From Myxococcales bacterium (GTDB taxonomy: Bacteria > Myxococcota > B64-G9), in the NCBI GenBank assembly GCA_012798435.1, contig JAAZNF010000035.1, forward strand, positions 1 to 59,984: DNA of 59,984 nt. The letters run 5' to 3'. The notes beneath the pieces are model-generated. The model did no database searches. It saw nothing but the letters and a program-made list of their open reading frames with translations, and was not told the DNA's origin. Shown piece by piece: positions 17,883-26,834 of the stretch (the stretch's first letter is position 1; every line of letters begins with the position of its first letter). The position numbers and the translations under genes are program-made.

Positions 17883-18074
17883 TCAGGCCACCTTGGTCAC
17901 CCGGCCGGCCTTGATGCACTGAGTGCATACCCGGCGGGTGAGCCGGCGGCCGTTCTCCACGATGTGCACCCGTTGCAGGTTGGGACGCTGCCGGGTGCGG
18001 GTTCGGTTGTTGGCGTGGGACACGATGTTGCCGCTCTTGGGGCCCTTGCCGCAGATTTCGCATCGCTGGGACAT
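17883..18074 (-). CDS. rpmB: 50S ribosomal protein L28
   Basis: The 63-residue protein is bL28 of the large ribosomal subunit. [24 protein letters not shown] and [15 protein letters not shown] match the family. The four cysteines in two CxxC pairs (CEIC and CTQC) make this the zinc-binding form. AAGGAG lies a few bases before the ATG, which fixes the start over longer in-frame options. It stands alone, without rpmG. Confidence 0.95.
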   Translation of the reverse strand: MSQRCEICGKGPKSGNIVSHANNRTRTRQRPNLQRVHIVENGRRLTRRVCTQCIKAGRVTKVA

Positions 18075-18118
18075 GGTACGACTCCTTGGCGGCTCTGGCC
18101 GCCGCATGCGAGGGGAGC

Positions 18119-18147
18119 TTCCTAGCACCGCTGCCCCGGAGTTTCAA
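18119..18147 (-). promoter_or_regulatory. Candidate promoter of rpmB
   Basis: On the minus strand TTGAAA (18147-18142) is followed by a 17-nt spacer and TAGGAA (18124-18119). The leader to the ATG at 18074 would be about 40 nt and contains AAGGAG. Confidence 0.45.
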
Positions 18148-18192
18148 GCTTTTTTCGAGCGACCGTGGCGCAGGGGGCGAGACACGCCGGGG

Positions 18193-18222
18193 TTGTCGGT
18201 AGCGGGTATTCCATCTCATAAT
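18193..18222 (+). promoter_or_regulatory. Candidate promoter of the GH71/99-like gene
   Basis: TTGTCG at 18193-18198 and CATAAT at 18217-18222 are 18 nt apart. The mRNA would have a short leader containing GGAGG before the ATG at 18256. Confidence 0.4.
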
Positions 18223-18255
18223 GACCTCGTTTCAGGTCGGAGCCGAGGAGGTCTC

Positions 18256-20805
18256 ATGAAGCATGCGTTTCCGGTGTGCGGTCTTATGCTCTGTCTCTTC
18301 TACGGTTGTTCCTCGGGCGATGGCGGGGAGAGGCCCTGTCTCACCGACACCGACTGCCCGGATGGAAAGCGCTGCCTCTCGAACCGCTGCACGACCGTCG
18401 AGCCCTGCGCCGGCGTCGAATGCATCCACCCCGACGGAGACGCGGCCTGCTACGACCTCCCGGCGCCCTGCCTCCAGGGGGCGTGCCAGTACGCTCCAAA
18501 GATCGGCGCACGCTGCGACGACCGGGACGGTTGCACCGAAAACGATGCCTGCCAAGACACCGGCCTGTGCCGGGGGCAGCCGAAGACCTGCGACGCGCCA
18601 CCCCCGGATGAATGCCTGGATCCGGATCACCTGCGGCGCTACCGCAGCGCCGGCACCTGCCAGGGCGGGGAGTGCCGCTACGGGTTCGACGACTACCTGT
18701 GCGAGCAGGGCTGCCGCGACGGCGCCTGCCTCGGCTGCCAGCCGGAGTGGAAGGACCTTTCGGTCTGCGACTGCACGCCCGGGCCGTGCCTCGGCTGCGA
18801 CGGACAGAAGCTCCAGGACGACGGCTGCGGCAACCAGCGGCAGGCCGCTTGCAGCCTGCCGCCCACGGGATGCGCGGAAGGCGAGATCTGCCACCAGGGC
18901 ACCTGCTGCCGGCCCAGCTGCCAGGGCCGCCAGTGCGGTACCGACGGGTGCGGCGGTTCGTGCGGCGACTGCGCCGGCAACGAGACCTGCCAGGACGGCC
19001 GCTGCGTCGGGGGCTGCGCCGGCTGCAGCGCCGGCGAGGCCTGCGTGCTCGGCGCCTGCGCCCCGGTGGCGCTGCTGCTGGCGGCGGAAGGCGACGCTCC
19101 GTCCGGATACTGTCCGCCGGGGTACGCCCTGGCCGGCCGCTGGCGCACCGGCCCGTTCGCGGCCGACGGCGGCATGGAGGGCATCGACTTCCACCGCTAC
19201 CGCGTCGACGCCGGCTGGATGTGGCTGTGCTCCGCCGATCCCCAACGGGTCAAGACGGTGGCCGGGGTGAACGACTGCGGCGGCGCCGTCGGCGCCTGCG
19301 CGGGAGCGGCGCGCGGCGCCTGGCACGTCGGCGCGGGCTGCGGCGCCCAGACGGCGGTGGACGGGGACGGGGTGGCGCTCATGGCCGGCTGGCTGCGGCT
19401 GTGCGTGGCGCCGGGAACCGAGGCCTTCGCCGAAATCGCCGGCAACGACTGCGGCGCGGCGGGACCGGGTTGCGGCGCGCGGCGCAGCGTCGGAGCCTTC
19501 CACACCTCGCCCGCCGCCTGCGGGCAGGGCGCCACCGGGGTGGGCGACTCGGGCGCGTCCTTCGAAACCGGCTGGATGAATCTGTGTGTGGACTCGGCGC
19601 GCTTCCCGCCCGTGGAGGCCTCCACGCTGGAGGGCAAGACCCTGGCCGGCTACCAGGGCTGGTTCGCCACCCCCGGCGACGGCTCGGCCTGGAACGCCTG
19701 GGTGCACTGGTTCCGCTCCCAGACCCCGGAGGCCGGCAACGCCACCTTCGATCTGTGGCCGGACCTTTCGGAGTACGACGCCGACGAGCTCTGTCCCAGC
19801 GCCATGAGCTATCCCGGCGGGGAGACGGCGGGGCTGTTCTCGGCCTACCGCGAGAAGACCGTGCGCCGGCACTTCCGTTGGATGGCCGAGTACGGCATCG
19901 ACGGGGTGTTTCTGCAGCGCTTCCTGCACGAGGCGCTGCTGCCGGCGCCGGGGGCCTTCCGCGACCAGGTGGCGCGAAACGTCATGGCCGCCGCCGAGGC
20001 CTACCAGCGCGTGTTCGCCATCGAGTACGACATCTCCGGCGCCAGCGAGGACATGATCCCGGAGCGGCTCATCGACGACTGGAAGCACCTGGTGGACGAC
20101 CTCGGCCTCACCCGCAGCGGCCGCTACCTGCGCCACCGCGGCCGGCCGCTGGTGGGCATCTGGGGCATCGGCTTCTCCGACCGCGCCGGCACGGCCGCGG
20201 ACATCGCCGACCTTCTGGACTTCTTCCACAACGCGCCCGAGGAGCGCTACCGGGCCACCGTGCTGGGCGGCGTGCCCGAGGGGTGGCGCACCTCGAGCGG
20301 CAGTTCGCGCCCCGGCTTCGCCGACGCCTACCGGCTGTACGACGTCATCAACCCCTGGCTGGTGGGGCGCTACGCCGACGAGGCGGGCGTGGCGGCGTTC
20401 GATCGCGACTTCATCGAACCGGACCTGGCCGAGTGCCAGCGCCTCGGCCGGGATTACCTGCCGGTGTTGTTCCCGGGGTTCTCCTGGGCCAACCTCACCG
20501 GCGACGCCGGCACCTTCAACCTGATCCCGCGCCGGGGCGGGAGTTTCTACTGGAAACAGTTCTACGAGTTCTTGGGCTCGGGGTGCCGCATGCTGTTTCT
20601 GGCCATGTTCGACGAGGTGGACGAGGGCACGGCCATCCTCAAGGCGGCCGCCTCCCAGGCCGATCTCCCGGCGCAGGGGCGCTTCCTGGCGCTCGATCAG
20701 GACGGCGTCGAAGTCCCGAACGACTGGTACCTGCGGCTGGCCGGGGCCGGCGCGAAAACGCTGGCCGGCCAGCTCCCCCGCCAACCCACCCTGCCGCTCA
20801 AGTGA
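18256..20805 (+). CDS. Cys-rich lipoprotein with GH71/99-like glycoside hydrolase domain
   Basis: The 849-residue protein starts at an ATG with GGAGG upstream. A lipobox (FYGC) is followed by about 250 residues very rich in cysteine (EGF-like or disulfide-knot repeats with CxxxxCxxG spacing), then two repeats of a SHOCK-like domain with GWLRLCVAPGT/GWMNLCVDSAR. The C-terminal part from about residue 450 (GKTLAGYQGWFATPGDGS, WMAEYGIDGVFLQRFLHE, RPLVGIWGIGFSD) matches the GH71/99-like group annotated as putative alpha-mannan or xylan-related hydrolases. Surface-anchored glycan degradation is inferred. Confidence 0.75.
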   Translation: MKHAFPVCGLMLCLFYGCSSGDGGERPCLTDTDCPDGKRCLSNRCTTVEPCAGVECIHPDGDAACYDLPAPCLQGACQYAPKIGARCDDRDGCTENDACQDTGLCRGQPKTCDAPPPDECLDPDHLRRYRSAGTCQGGECRYGFDDYLCEQGCRDGACLGCQPEWKDLSVCDCTPGPCLGCDGQKLQDDGCGNQRQAACSLPPTGCAEGEICHQGTCCRPSCQGRQCGTDGCGGSCGDCAGNETCQDGRCVGGCAGCSAGEACVLGACAPVALLLAAEGDAPSGYCPPGYALAGRWRTGPFAADGGMEGIDFHRYRVDAGWMWLCSADPQRVKTVAGVNDCGGAVGACAGAARGAWHVGAGCGAQTAVDGDGVALMAGWLRLCVAPGTEAFAEIAGNDCGAAGPGCGARRSVGAFHTSPAACGQGATGVGDSGASFETGWMNLCVDSARFPPVEASTLEGKTLAGYQGWFATPGDGSAWNAWVHWFRSQTPEAGNATFDLWPDLSEYDADELCPSAMSYPGGETAGLFSAYREKTVRRHFRWMAEYGIDGVFLQRFLHEALLPAPGAFRDQVARNVMAAAEAYQRVFAIEYDISGASEDMIPERLIDDWKHLVDDLGLTRSGRYLRHRGRPLVGIWGIGFSDRAGTAADIADLLDFFHNAPEERYRATVLGGVPEGWRTSSGSSRPGFADAYRLYDVINPWLVGRYADEAGVAAFDRDFIEPDLAECQRLGRDYLPVLFPGFSWANLTGDAGTFNLIPRRGGSFYWKQFYEFLGSGCRMLFLAMFDEVDEGTAILKAAASQADLPAQGRFLALDQDGVEVPNDWYLRLAGAGAKTLAGQLPRQPTLPLK

Positions 20806-20841
20806 ACCGGCCCGCCCCGCCGGACTCGCCCGGACAAAAAA

Positions 20842-20870
20842 TTGTGAAGTCGCGGCGGCTGAAATAATAT
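20842..20870 (+). promoter_or_regulatory. Leaderless promoter overlapping the nominal ATG of the giant membrane protein
   Basis: TTGTGA at 20842-20847 and TAATAT at 20865-20870 are 17 nt apart. The nominal ATG at 20869 lies inside the -10, while an in-frame TTG at 20878 lies 7 nt after it, as in other leaderless genes here. Confidence 0.5.
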
Positions 20871-23800
20871 GTCCCTGTTGCGCCCAGGCGCAGCCGAGCC
20901 CATGCGCCCACCGATCGAAATGCCGGAACCAGAACGCAGCGAAAACGGCGCGGGGCCCATCCGCCGCCGGGGCCTGATCTTCGACGAGCGGGACTTCGAG
21001 CTCGTCTCTCTGGTCAACGAGTTTCGGCAGAGCGGCCGGCAGCAGAACCCCCACCGCGTGCGCAGCCTGTTCAACCCCAACCTGCACCCGCGCGGCATCA
21101 AGGAGCTGTCCGCCTCGCCGGCCCGGCGCATCGCCTACGCCATGATCCGGCTGCTGGATTCGCTCGACAGCGGCGACGCCCGGGACCGGCTCATCTCGCT
21201 GCGGGCGCTGCACGACGAGCTGTTCTTCGGCGCGCGCGGCTGGCTACCGCTGAACACCGCGCGGGTGCTGCTGTCCATCCTCAAGGACCTGGTGCGCGAG
21301 CAGGGCAACATGCGGCGCCAGCTCGAGCTGGCGCACGACTTCTTCACTGCCACCTCGGCGCGACCTCGCTTCATCCGCCGCATGTTGCGCCGCTACTTCT
21401 TGGCCGAGATGCCCGAGGATTGGAGCCAGGTGGCCTTCGATCACCACGTGCACGACGCCAACACCAAGGGGCGCAAGGCGCCCACCCACCTGATCATGGA
21501 CGCCTGGATCAAGGGCATCCGCGAGCTCACGGTGGTGTACTACAACTTCTTCACCATCGAGGCCCTGGAGGAGCTCATCGAGGCGGCCGACATCATGGGC
21601 ATCCGGGTGCGCCCCACCGTCGAGTTCGCGGCTTGTTTCCGCGGCAAGTACGTGCAGTTCTTGTGGTCGCCGGAGGGGCTGCGCACGGTGCGGGATTATG
21701 CGGCCTTCTTGCAGGAGAAGCCGGTGGCCGAGTTCTTCCAACGCGGGCGCGAGGTGTCCCGCTACCAGCAACGCTACGTGCTGGACCTGCTCGCCTGCGT
21801 GAACAAGAAGCAGCTGCCGCTGCTCAACCAGCGCTTCGGACTGGACCTGCCCCCGTTGACCGAGAAGGACTTTCTGGAGTTCGTCGGGGTGGGCCAGCCC
21901 TCGGTGACCCACCTGGCGGACTTTCTGCATCATCGCATCATGGAACGGGCACGCGAGCTGCTACCGGAGCTTCGCCGCAGGCACCAGACCGCCTCCGGCG
22001 ACGAGCGCCGGGCCATCGAGCTCATCGTGCGCAAGCTCGACGATCTGGGCTCCGAGGATCTGGTGGACATGTGCCTGCGGCACGAGCTGCACCCCGAACT
22101 CCCCGACCCCAAATTGCCGCGCGACGATTCCGCGGCGCCGGAGCTTCTGCGCCTTGCGCCCGGCGAGCTGCTCGAGCGCCTGCACTCGCTGCGCGCCGGC
22201 TCGCGGGTGACGCTCAACCTGAGCAACCTGCTGCCCGCCGACGTGCTGGAAATCCTCTACCTGGCCCGCGGGGCGGTCACCCACCTAGAGCTGTTCAACC
22301 TGAAGGACTACCGCCTCAAGAAGAACCCTCACCTGCGGGAGGTCGACCGCATCCGCACGGTGCTCAACCAGCGCAGCCCCATCCTGCTCAAGCACCTGAT
22401 CCGCGACACCCTGGAGCAGCTCTCGAGGTCCGAATTGCCCGACCGGGAGGAACGGGCCGTGGTGCTGCGCCGGGCCCTCACCGAGGTCGCCGACTTCGCC
22501 AACCTGTACGCCCGTTCACCGCTGGAATCCCTCATCGGCAGCGACTCCATCGGACGGGCTCACCCCCTGTTCGGCATGGGGCTGGCGGTGGAGGACACGC
22601 TGCCGATACGCGCCCGCCGGGAGTTCCACCGCCACCGCGGGACGCGGGAGGCGCTGCCGCTGCGCATGGACACGGTGGCGCTCTCGCGCTGGGAGCGTCG
22701 CGAGAGCCCCATGCGCTCGCTCAACGCCGTGTTCTCCGCGCTGCGCTGGATCCCCGGCCTGCACCGGCTGGGGTACGTTCGCCGCGACAGCGTCGAGATC
22801 CGCCCCGATTCGGTGCGCCTCTCCAGCCCGGGCAACGTCATCACGTTGGGGGGCATCGAGGAACGACCCAGCAACCACCTCCGCCTCGAACCACAATCGC
22901 CGCACACATCGCGGTCGACCCTGCGCCTATTGCGCGCGGGACCGCGCATCCTGGCCAAGGTGATGATCGGCTTCGTCCCCGCCTTCCTCACCTTCTTCCT
23001 CACCCAGGATTGGTGGCTGCTGGCCTGGCTAGGCGCGCCCATCTGGTTCGGCATCACCGGGCTGCGCAACGTGCTGCAGGCCGTGGTGGGCGGCGGCGGT
23101 CTGCGCCGCTCCAAGCTCATCGGCTGGCGCGAGCTGGTGAGCTGGGAGCGGGTGGCCGACTCGCTGCTGTTCACCGGTTTTTCGGTACCGTTGCTCGACT
23201 GGCTGATGAAGGGACAGATCCTCGACGGCGCGCTGGGCGTCAACACCGCCAGCGCCCCGCTGTTGATGTACACCGTGATGGCCCTGACCAACGGCGTCTA
23301 CCTCTACACCCACAACACCCTGCGCGGGCTGCCGCGAGCGGCGGCGGTGGCCAACCTGTTCCGCTCGGTGTTCGCCATCCCGCTGGCCTTCGGCCTCAAC
23401 CTGGGCCTGCACTGGCTGCTGGTGGCGGCGGGGATGCCCCACGCCGAGGCCGACCTCTGGTTGCAGAAGTGGGCCGCGGTCATCGTCAAGGCGTCCTCCG
23501 ATCTGGTGGCGGGGTTCATCGAAGGCACCGCCGATCGCAACCTCAACGTGCGCACCCGGCTGCGCGACTACCGGGCCAAACTGGACCAGCTCATCGACGG
23601 GCACGGTCGGCTGGAGGCGCTCTACCCCGATCAGGACGTGCTGGCGCTGCTGGATCACCCCAAGACCTTCATCCAGACCGTGGGGCGCGAGGCGGGCGAC
23701 CTGGCCAAGAACCAGGTGATCCACCTGCTCGACCTGATGTACTTCTGGATGCTTCAGCCGCGCGCCCGGCCGGTGCTGGCGCGGATGCTCTCGGAGATGT

Positions 23801-24018
23801 CGCCCGAGGAGCGTCGCATCGTGTTGCACAGCCAGCGGCTGCTCGAGCGCCGGCGGGCGGTGAGCGAGATGATCCTCTCCGATCTGGTGGGGAAGAACTT
23901 CGCCGCGCCGCTGGCATTCTACCTCGACCGCAACGAGTCGTACCTGCGCGACATGCGACGGCTGGCGCGGCGGCTCGGCGATCCGCTGCCGGAGCGCAGC
24001 GGGCGTACCGCCATCTGA
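20869..24018 (+). CDS. Large PHP-like membrane protein of unknown function
   Basis: The product is 1049 residues if it starts at the ATG at 20869. That ATG lies within a promoter -10, so the in-frame TTG at 20878 may be the true start. Residues 188-255 contain AFDHHVHDANTKG and MGIRVRPTVEF, resembling the metal-binding HxH and the strand-E pattern of PHP phosphoesterases. Residues about 695-850 hold four or five hydrophobic segments (VMIGFVPAFLTFFLT, YTVMALTNGVYLY, AIPLAFGLNLGLHWLLVAAG). The rest is helical. No named family was recognised. It precedes acyltransferase, gpsA and App1-like genes, so a role in membrane lipid handling is inferred. Confidence 0.7.
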   Translation: MSLLRPGAAEPMRPPIEMPEPERSENGAGPIRRRGLIFDERDFELVSLVNEFRQSGRQQNPHRVRSLFNPNLHPRGIKELSASPARRIAYAMIRLLDSLDSGDARDRLISLRALHDELFFGARGWLPLNTARVLLSILKDLVREQGNMRRQLELAHDFFTATSARPRFIRRMLRRYFLAEMPEDWSQVAFDHHVHDANTKGRKAPTHLIMDAWIKGIRELTVVYYNFFTIEALEELIEAADIMGIRVRPTVEFAACFRGKYVQFLWSPEGLRTVRDYAAFLQEKPVAEFFQRGREVSRYQQRYVLDLLACVNKKQLPLLNQRFGLDLPPLTEKDFLEFVGVGQPSVTHLADFLHHRIMERARELLPELRRRHQTASGDERRAIELIVRKLDDLGSEDLVDMCLRHELHPELPDPKLPRDDSAAPELLRLAPGELLERLHSLRAGSRVTLNLSNLLPADVLEILYLARGAVTHLELFNLKDYRLKKNPHLREVDRIRTVLNQRSPILLKHLIRDTLEQLSRSELPDREERAVVLRRALTEVADFANLYARSPLESLIGSDSIGRAHPLFGMGLAVEDTLPIRARREFHRHRGTREALPLRMDTVALSRWERRESPMRSLNAVFSALRWIPGLHRLGYVRRDSVEIRPDSVRLSSPGNVITLGGIEERPSNHLRLEPQSPHTSRSTLRLLRAGPRILAKVMIGFVPAFLTFFLTQDWWLLAWLGAPIWFGITGLRNVLQAVVGGGGLRRSKLIGWRELVSWERVADSLLFTGFSVPLLDWLMKGQILDGALGVNTASAPLLMYTVMALTNGVYLYTHNTLRGLPRAAAVANLFRSVFAIPLAFGLNLGLHWLLVAAGMPHAEADLWLQKWAAVIVKASSDLVAGFIEGTADRNLNVRTRLRDYRAKLDQLIDGHGRLEALYPDQDVLALLDHPKTFIQTVGREAGDLAKNQVIHLLDLMYFWMLQPRARPVLARMLSEMSPEERRIVLHSQRLLERRRAVSEMILSDLVGKNFAAPLAFYLDRNESYLRDMRRLARRLGDPLPERSGRTAI

Positions 24019-24026
24019 TGCGGGTT

Positions 24027-24056
24027 TTGACAACGCCCGGCGCCTGGTTCTATCTT
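24027..24056 (+). promoter_or_regulatory. Promoter of the selenocysteine tRNA gene
   Basis: A perfect TTGACA at 24027-24032 and TATCTT at 24051-24056 (18-nt spacer) end 6 nt before the tRNA at 24063. The gene therefore has its own promoter, starting right behind the giant protein stop at 24018. Confidence 0.65.
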
Positions 24057-24062
24057 GCCGAC

Positions 24063-24160
24063 GGAAGTGCCAGGGCCACTGGTGGGCCTCCCGGGCTTCA
24101 AACCCGGAGCGGCTTGCGAACAGCGGGCCGGGTGGGTTCGATTCCCATGCACTTCCGCCA
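24063..24160 (+). tRNA. selC: Selenocysteine tRNA (anticodon UCA)
   Basis: This 98-nt gene has an 8-bp acceptor stem (GGAAGTGC with GCACTTCC), longer than the usual 7 bp. A perfect 5-bp anticodon stem, CCGGG with CCCGG, surrounds the loop CTTCAAA with anticodon TCA at 24098-24100. A long variable region and a T-arm with TTCGATT loop follow. The CCA end is encoded at 24158-24160. These features together identify tRNA-Sec, which decodes UGA in selenoprotein mRNAs. The D-stem contains one G-G mismatch in my reading. The organism should also carry selA, selB and selD elsewhere. Confidence 0.95.
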
Positions 24161-24168
24161 AAAACTCC

Positions 24169-24197
24169 GGGCGCCCGCCGGGCCGGGCGCCCTTTTT
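24169..24197 (+). terminator. Rho-independent terminator of selC
   Basis: A 9-bp GC-only stem (GGGCGCCCG at 24169-24177 with CGGGCGCCC at 24184-24192) and a 6-nt loop are followed by TTTTT. It separates the tRNA from the acyltransferase gene. Confidence 0.85.
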
Positions 24198-24214
24198 CGT
24201 ACCGGGAGCCTGTC

Positions 24215-25804
24215 ATGCGGCCACAGGATCGAGAGCGGGTTCTGGCGGAGTGTGCCCAGCGAGTGTTCGAGCGGCACGCCCACGATCCGCAGCGGCTCGA
24301 GCGTGCCATCTTCGACACCCTCTACGAGGAACGGCGCCGCCTGGAAACGGAGCGCAAGAGCAAGCACGCCGCCGCGCAGAGCGCCTACTATGACCGTGTA
24401 TACGCCGAGGCCGCGGCCGCCGCGCCAGAGCGGAGGCGAGAGCTGCTGCGCGAACTCATCGGGCGATTCGCCGACGAGGTGGTGGGACATTTCGATCCGC
24501 GGGTGTACGCCCTGGCCACCCGCGTGGTGCCGGTGGGGCTCAACGTGCTGCTCAACTCGCTCAGCCCGCTGCGCCTGGCCGGCCTGCTGCCCGGCGGCGT
24601 GTCCCGCCTCGAGGACCAGCTCACCATCGCCGGCGAGACCGAGGCCTTCCGGCGCATGGTGGAGCGCGGCACCACCATCCTGGTTTCCACCCACGCCAGC
24701 AACCTGGACTCGGTGTTGCTCGGCTACGCGCTGCACCGCCTGGGCCTGCCGCCCTACGTCTACGGGGCCGGTCTCAACCTGTTCTCCAATCCCCTGATCG
24801 GATTCTTCATGCACCACCTGGGAGCGTACCGGGTGGATCGACGCAAGAAGGCCTGGCTGTACAAGGAGGTGCTGAAGACCTACGCCGGTTGCACCATCGA
24901 GGCCGGGTACCACAACATGTTCTTCCCCGGCGGCACGCGTAGCCGTAGCGGCGCGGTCGAGAGCCGGCTCAAGCTGGGCCTGCTGGGCATGGGGCTCGAC
25001 GCCTACATCCGCAACCTCCAGGCGAACCGGTCCCGGCCCGACGTGTTCATCGTGCCGGCCACGCTCAACTACCAGCTGGTGCTGGAGGCCGAGACCCTGA
25101 TCGAGGACCACCTCAAGGAGGCCGGCAAGAGCCGCTTCATCATCGAGGACGACGAGTTCTCCAAGCCACGCCGCGTGCTGGACTTCGTGCAGCGCCTGTT
25201 CTCGCTCAACAGCCGCATCACCATGGTGGTGGGTCGCCCGCTGGACGTCTTCGGAAACGTCGTGGACGACGAGGGCCTCTCGCACGACCGGCGCGGGCGG
25301 GTGGTGGATCGGCGTCGCTACGTGCAGCGCGACGGCGCGGTGACCTTCGACGCCCAGCGCGACGAGGAATACACCCGCGAGCTGGCCAGCACCCTGGTGG
25401 AGTCCTTCCGTCGTCACACCGTGCTGCAGAGCACCCAGGTGGTGTCGCGGGTGGTGTTCGACTGGTTGCGCGAGACGAACCCCGAGCTGGACTTGTACCG
25501 CCTGCTACGCACCGGCGGCAAGGAGAGCAGCCTGGCGCTGCCGCAGGCCTACGCCCGCCTGGAGCACACCTTGAAGACCCTGCGCCACATGGAGGCCGAG
25601 GGCCGACTCCGGCTGGAGCACACCCTCAAGGAGCGCGACGTGGTGGCGGTGATGAGCGATGCGCTGGCCCACCTGGGCGGCTACCACCGCCGGGCGGCCC
25701 TGGTGCGCCGCGGAGATCGGCTGTTCCACGAGGACCGCAACCTGATTTTGTACTACCAGAACCGGCTGGAGGGCATCTTCTGGGCGCGGGAGGCGAGCGC
25801 ATGA
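24215..25804 (+). CDS. Glycerol-3-phosphate/lysophosphatidate acyltransferase (PlsB-like)
   Basis: The 529-residue protein carries the acyltransferase signatures: motif I as HASNLD at residues 160-165 (HX4D catalytic pair) and FFPGGTRSRSG at 236-245, a variant of FPEGTRSRTG. It should transfer an acyl chain to glycerol 3-phosphate or its monoacyl form at the membrane, starting phospholipid synthesis. GGGAG precedes the ATG. It ends with an ATGA overlap into gpsA, whose product supplies the substrate. The extended C-terminus (about 400-529) resembles PlsB rather than short PlsC, but PlsB identity is not certain. Confidence 0.85.
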   Translation: MRPQDRERVLAECAQRVFERHAHDPQRLERAIFDTLYEERRRLETERKSKHAAAQSAYYDRVYAEAAAAAPERRRELLRELIGRFADEVVGHFDPRVYALATRVVPVGLNVLLNSLSPLRLAGLLPGGVSRLEDQLTIAGETEAFRRMVERGTTILVSTHASNLDSVLLGYALHRLGLPPYVYGAGLNLFSNPLIGFFMHHLGAYRVDRRKKAWLYKEVLKTYAGCTIEAGYHNMFFPGGTRSRSGAVESRLKLGLLGMGLDAYIRNLQANRSRPDVFIVPATLNYQLVLEAETLIEDHLKEAGKSRFIIEDDEFSKPRRVLDFVQRLFSLNSRITMVVGRPLDVFGNVVDDEGLSHDRRGRVVDRRRYVQRDGAVTFDAQRDEEYTRELASTLVESFRRHTVLQSTQVVSRVVFDWLRETNPELDLYRLLRTGGKESSLALPQAYARLEHTLKTLRHMEAEGRLRLEHTLKERDVVAVMSDALAHLGGYHRRAALVRRGDRLFHEDRNLILYYQNRLEGIFWAREASA

Positions 25805-26826
25805 ACTCCCTGCGCGATCTGGACGTGCTGGTGCTCGGCGGCGGAAACTTCGGCACCGCCCTGTGCACCATCCTGCTGGAGAACGGAAAGAGGGTCTTGC
25901 TGTGGGTGCGCCGGCCGGACCAGGCCGAGGAGATCAACACCCGCCACCAGAACAGCCGTTACCTCCCCGGGGTCCAGCTCCGGCCGGATCTGGTGGCCAC
26001 CGCCGACCTGGCGGGGGCGGTGGTGCGCGCCCCGGTGCTGCTCATGGTGGTCCCCACCAAGGCCTTCCGCGAGGCGGCCCGCGCCCTGGGCGATCACCTC
26101 ACCGGCGACCAGATCCTCATCCACGCCACCAAGGGGCTGGAGAAGGGCACCCACCTGCGAATGTCGCAGATCCTGCGCGAGGAGACCTGCGCCCTCAAGA
26201 TCGGCGTGCTGTCGGGGCCCAACCTGGCCGGCGAGCTCATGGCCGGGCATCCGGCGGGGGCGCTGCTGGCCTCGCATTTCCAGGAGTGCGTCAACGCGGC
26301 CCAGGCGCTCTTCTCCGGCAGCCGGCTGCGGCTCTACGGCGGGCGCGACGTCATCGGCACCGAGATCGCCGGGGCCTTCAAGAACATCATCGCGCTGGCG
26401 GCCGGGGTGGCGAGTGGCCTGGGCCTGGGCGACAACGCCAAGTCGCTGCTGGTCACCCGCGGTCTGTCGGAGATGGCCCGCTTCGGGGTGGCCCACGGGG
26501 CCGACGTGTTCACCTTCGGCGGCCTGGCCGGCATCGGCGACCTCATGGCCACCTGTGCCTCGCCGCTGTCGCGCAACCATCAGGTGGGGGTGAAACTCGC
26601 CCGCGGCGAGAAGCTCCCGGCCATCCTGGCGGGCATGACCCAGGTGGCCGAGGGCGTCCCCACCACGGCCGCGGTGCACACCCGGGCGCGCGATCTCCGG
26701 CTCGACCTCCCCATCGTGCGCGCGGTCCACGGCATGCTGTACGAGGGATGGAGCGCGCAGCAAGCGCTGGCGGAGCTGCTGCGCCTGCCGGTGGGCGAGG
26801 AGCTGGCCGCGCTGCGCTACCGCTGA
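25801..26826 (+). CDS. gpsA: NAD(P)+-dependent glycerol-3-phosphate dehydrogenase
   Basis: GpsA reduces dihydroxyacetone phosphate to sn-glycerol 3-phosphate for phospholipid synthesis. The 341-residue protein shows the dinucleotide-binding GGGNFGTAL near residue 14, HATKGLE, LSGPNLAGE and the catalytic GAFKNIIALAAG region with conserved Lys. NHQVGVKLARGE and AEGVPTTAAV complete the C-terminal domain. Length is that of the family. It overlaps the acyltransferase gene by 4 nt and is followed after 8 nt by the App1-like gene. Confidence 0.97.
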   Translation: MNSLRDLDVLVLGGGNFGTALCTILLENGKRVLLWVRRPDQAEEINTRHQNSRYLPGVQLRPDLVATADLAGAVVRAPVLLMVVPTKAFREAARALGDHLTGDQILIHATKGLEKGTHLRMSQILREETCALKIGVLSGPNLAGELMAGHPAGALLASHFQECVNAAQALFSGSRLRLYGGRDVIGTEIAGAFKNIIALAAGVASGLGLGDNAKSLLVTRGLSEMARFGVAHGADVFTFGGLAGIGDLMATCASPLSRNHQVGVKLARGEKLPAILAGMTQVAEGVPTTAAVHTRARDLRLDLPIVRAVHGMLYEGWSAQQALAELLRLPVGEELAALRYR

Positions 26827-26834
26827 GGTGCCGC

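Noticed and set aside
18232-21213. Minus-strand open frame of about 993 codons opposite the GH71/99-like gene
   Set aside because: The protein is Ala/Gly/Arg low-complexity typical of high-GC antisense frames, and the plus strand has clear domains.
24016-24030. UGA stop of the giant PHP-like gene as a selenocysteine codon, given the adjacent selC
   Set aside because: Readthrough gives only three residues before the next TGA and would run into the selC promoter.
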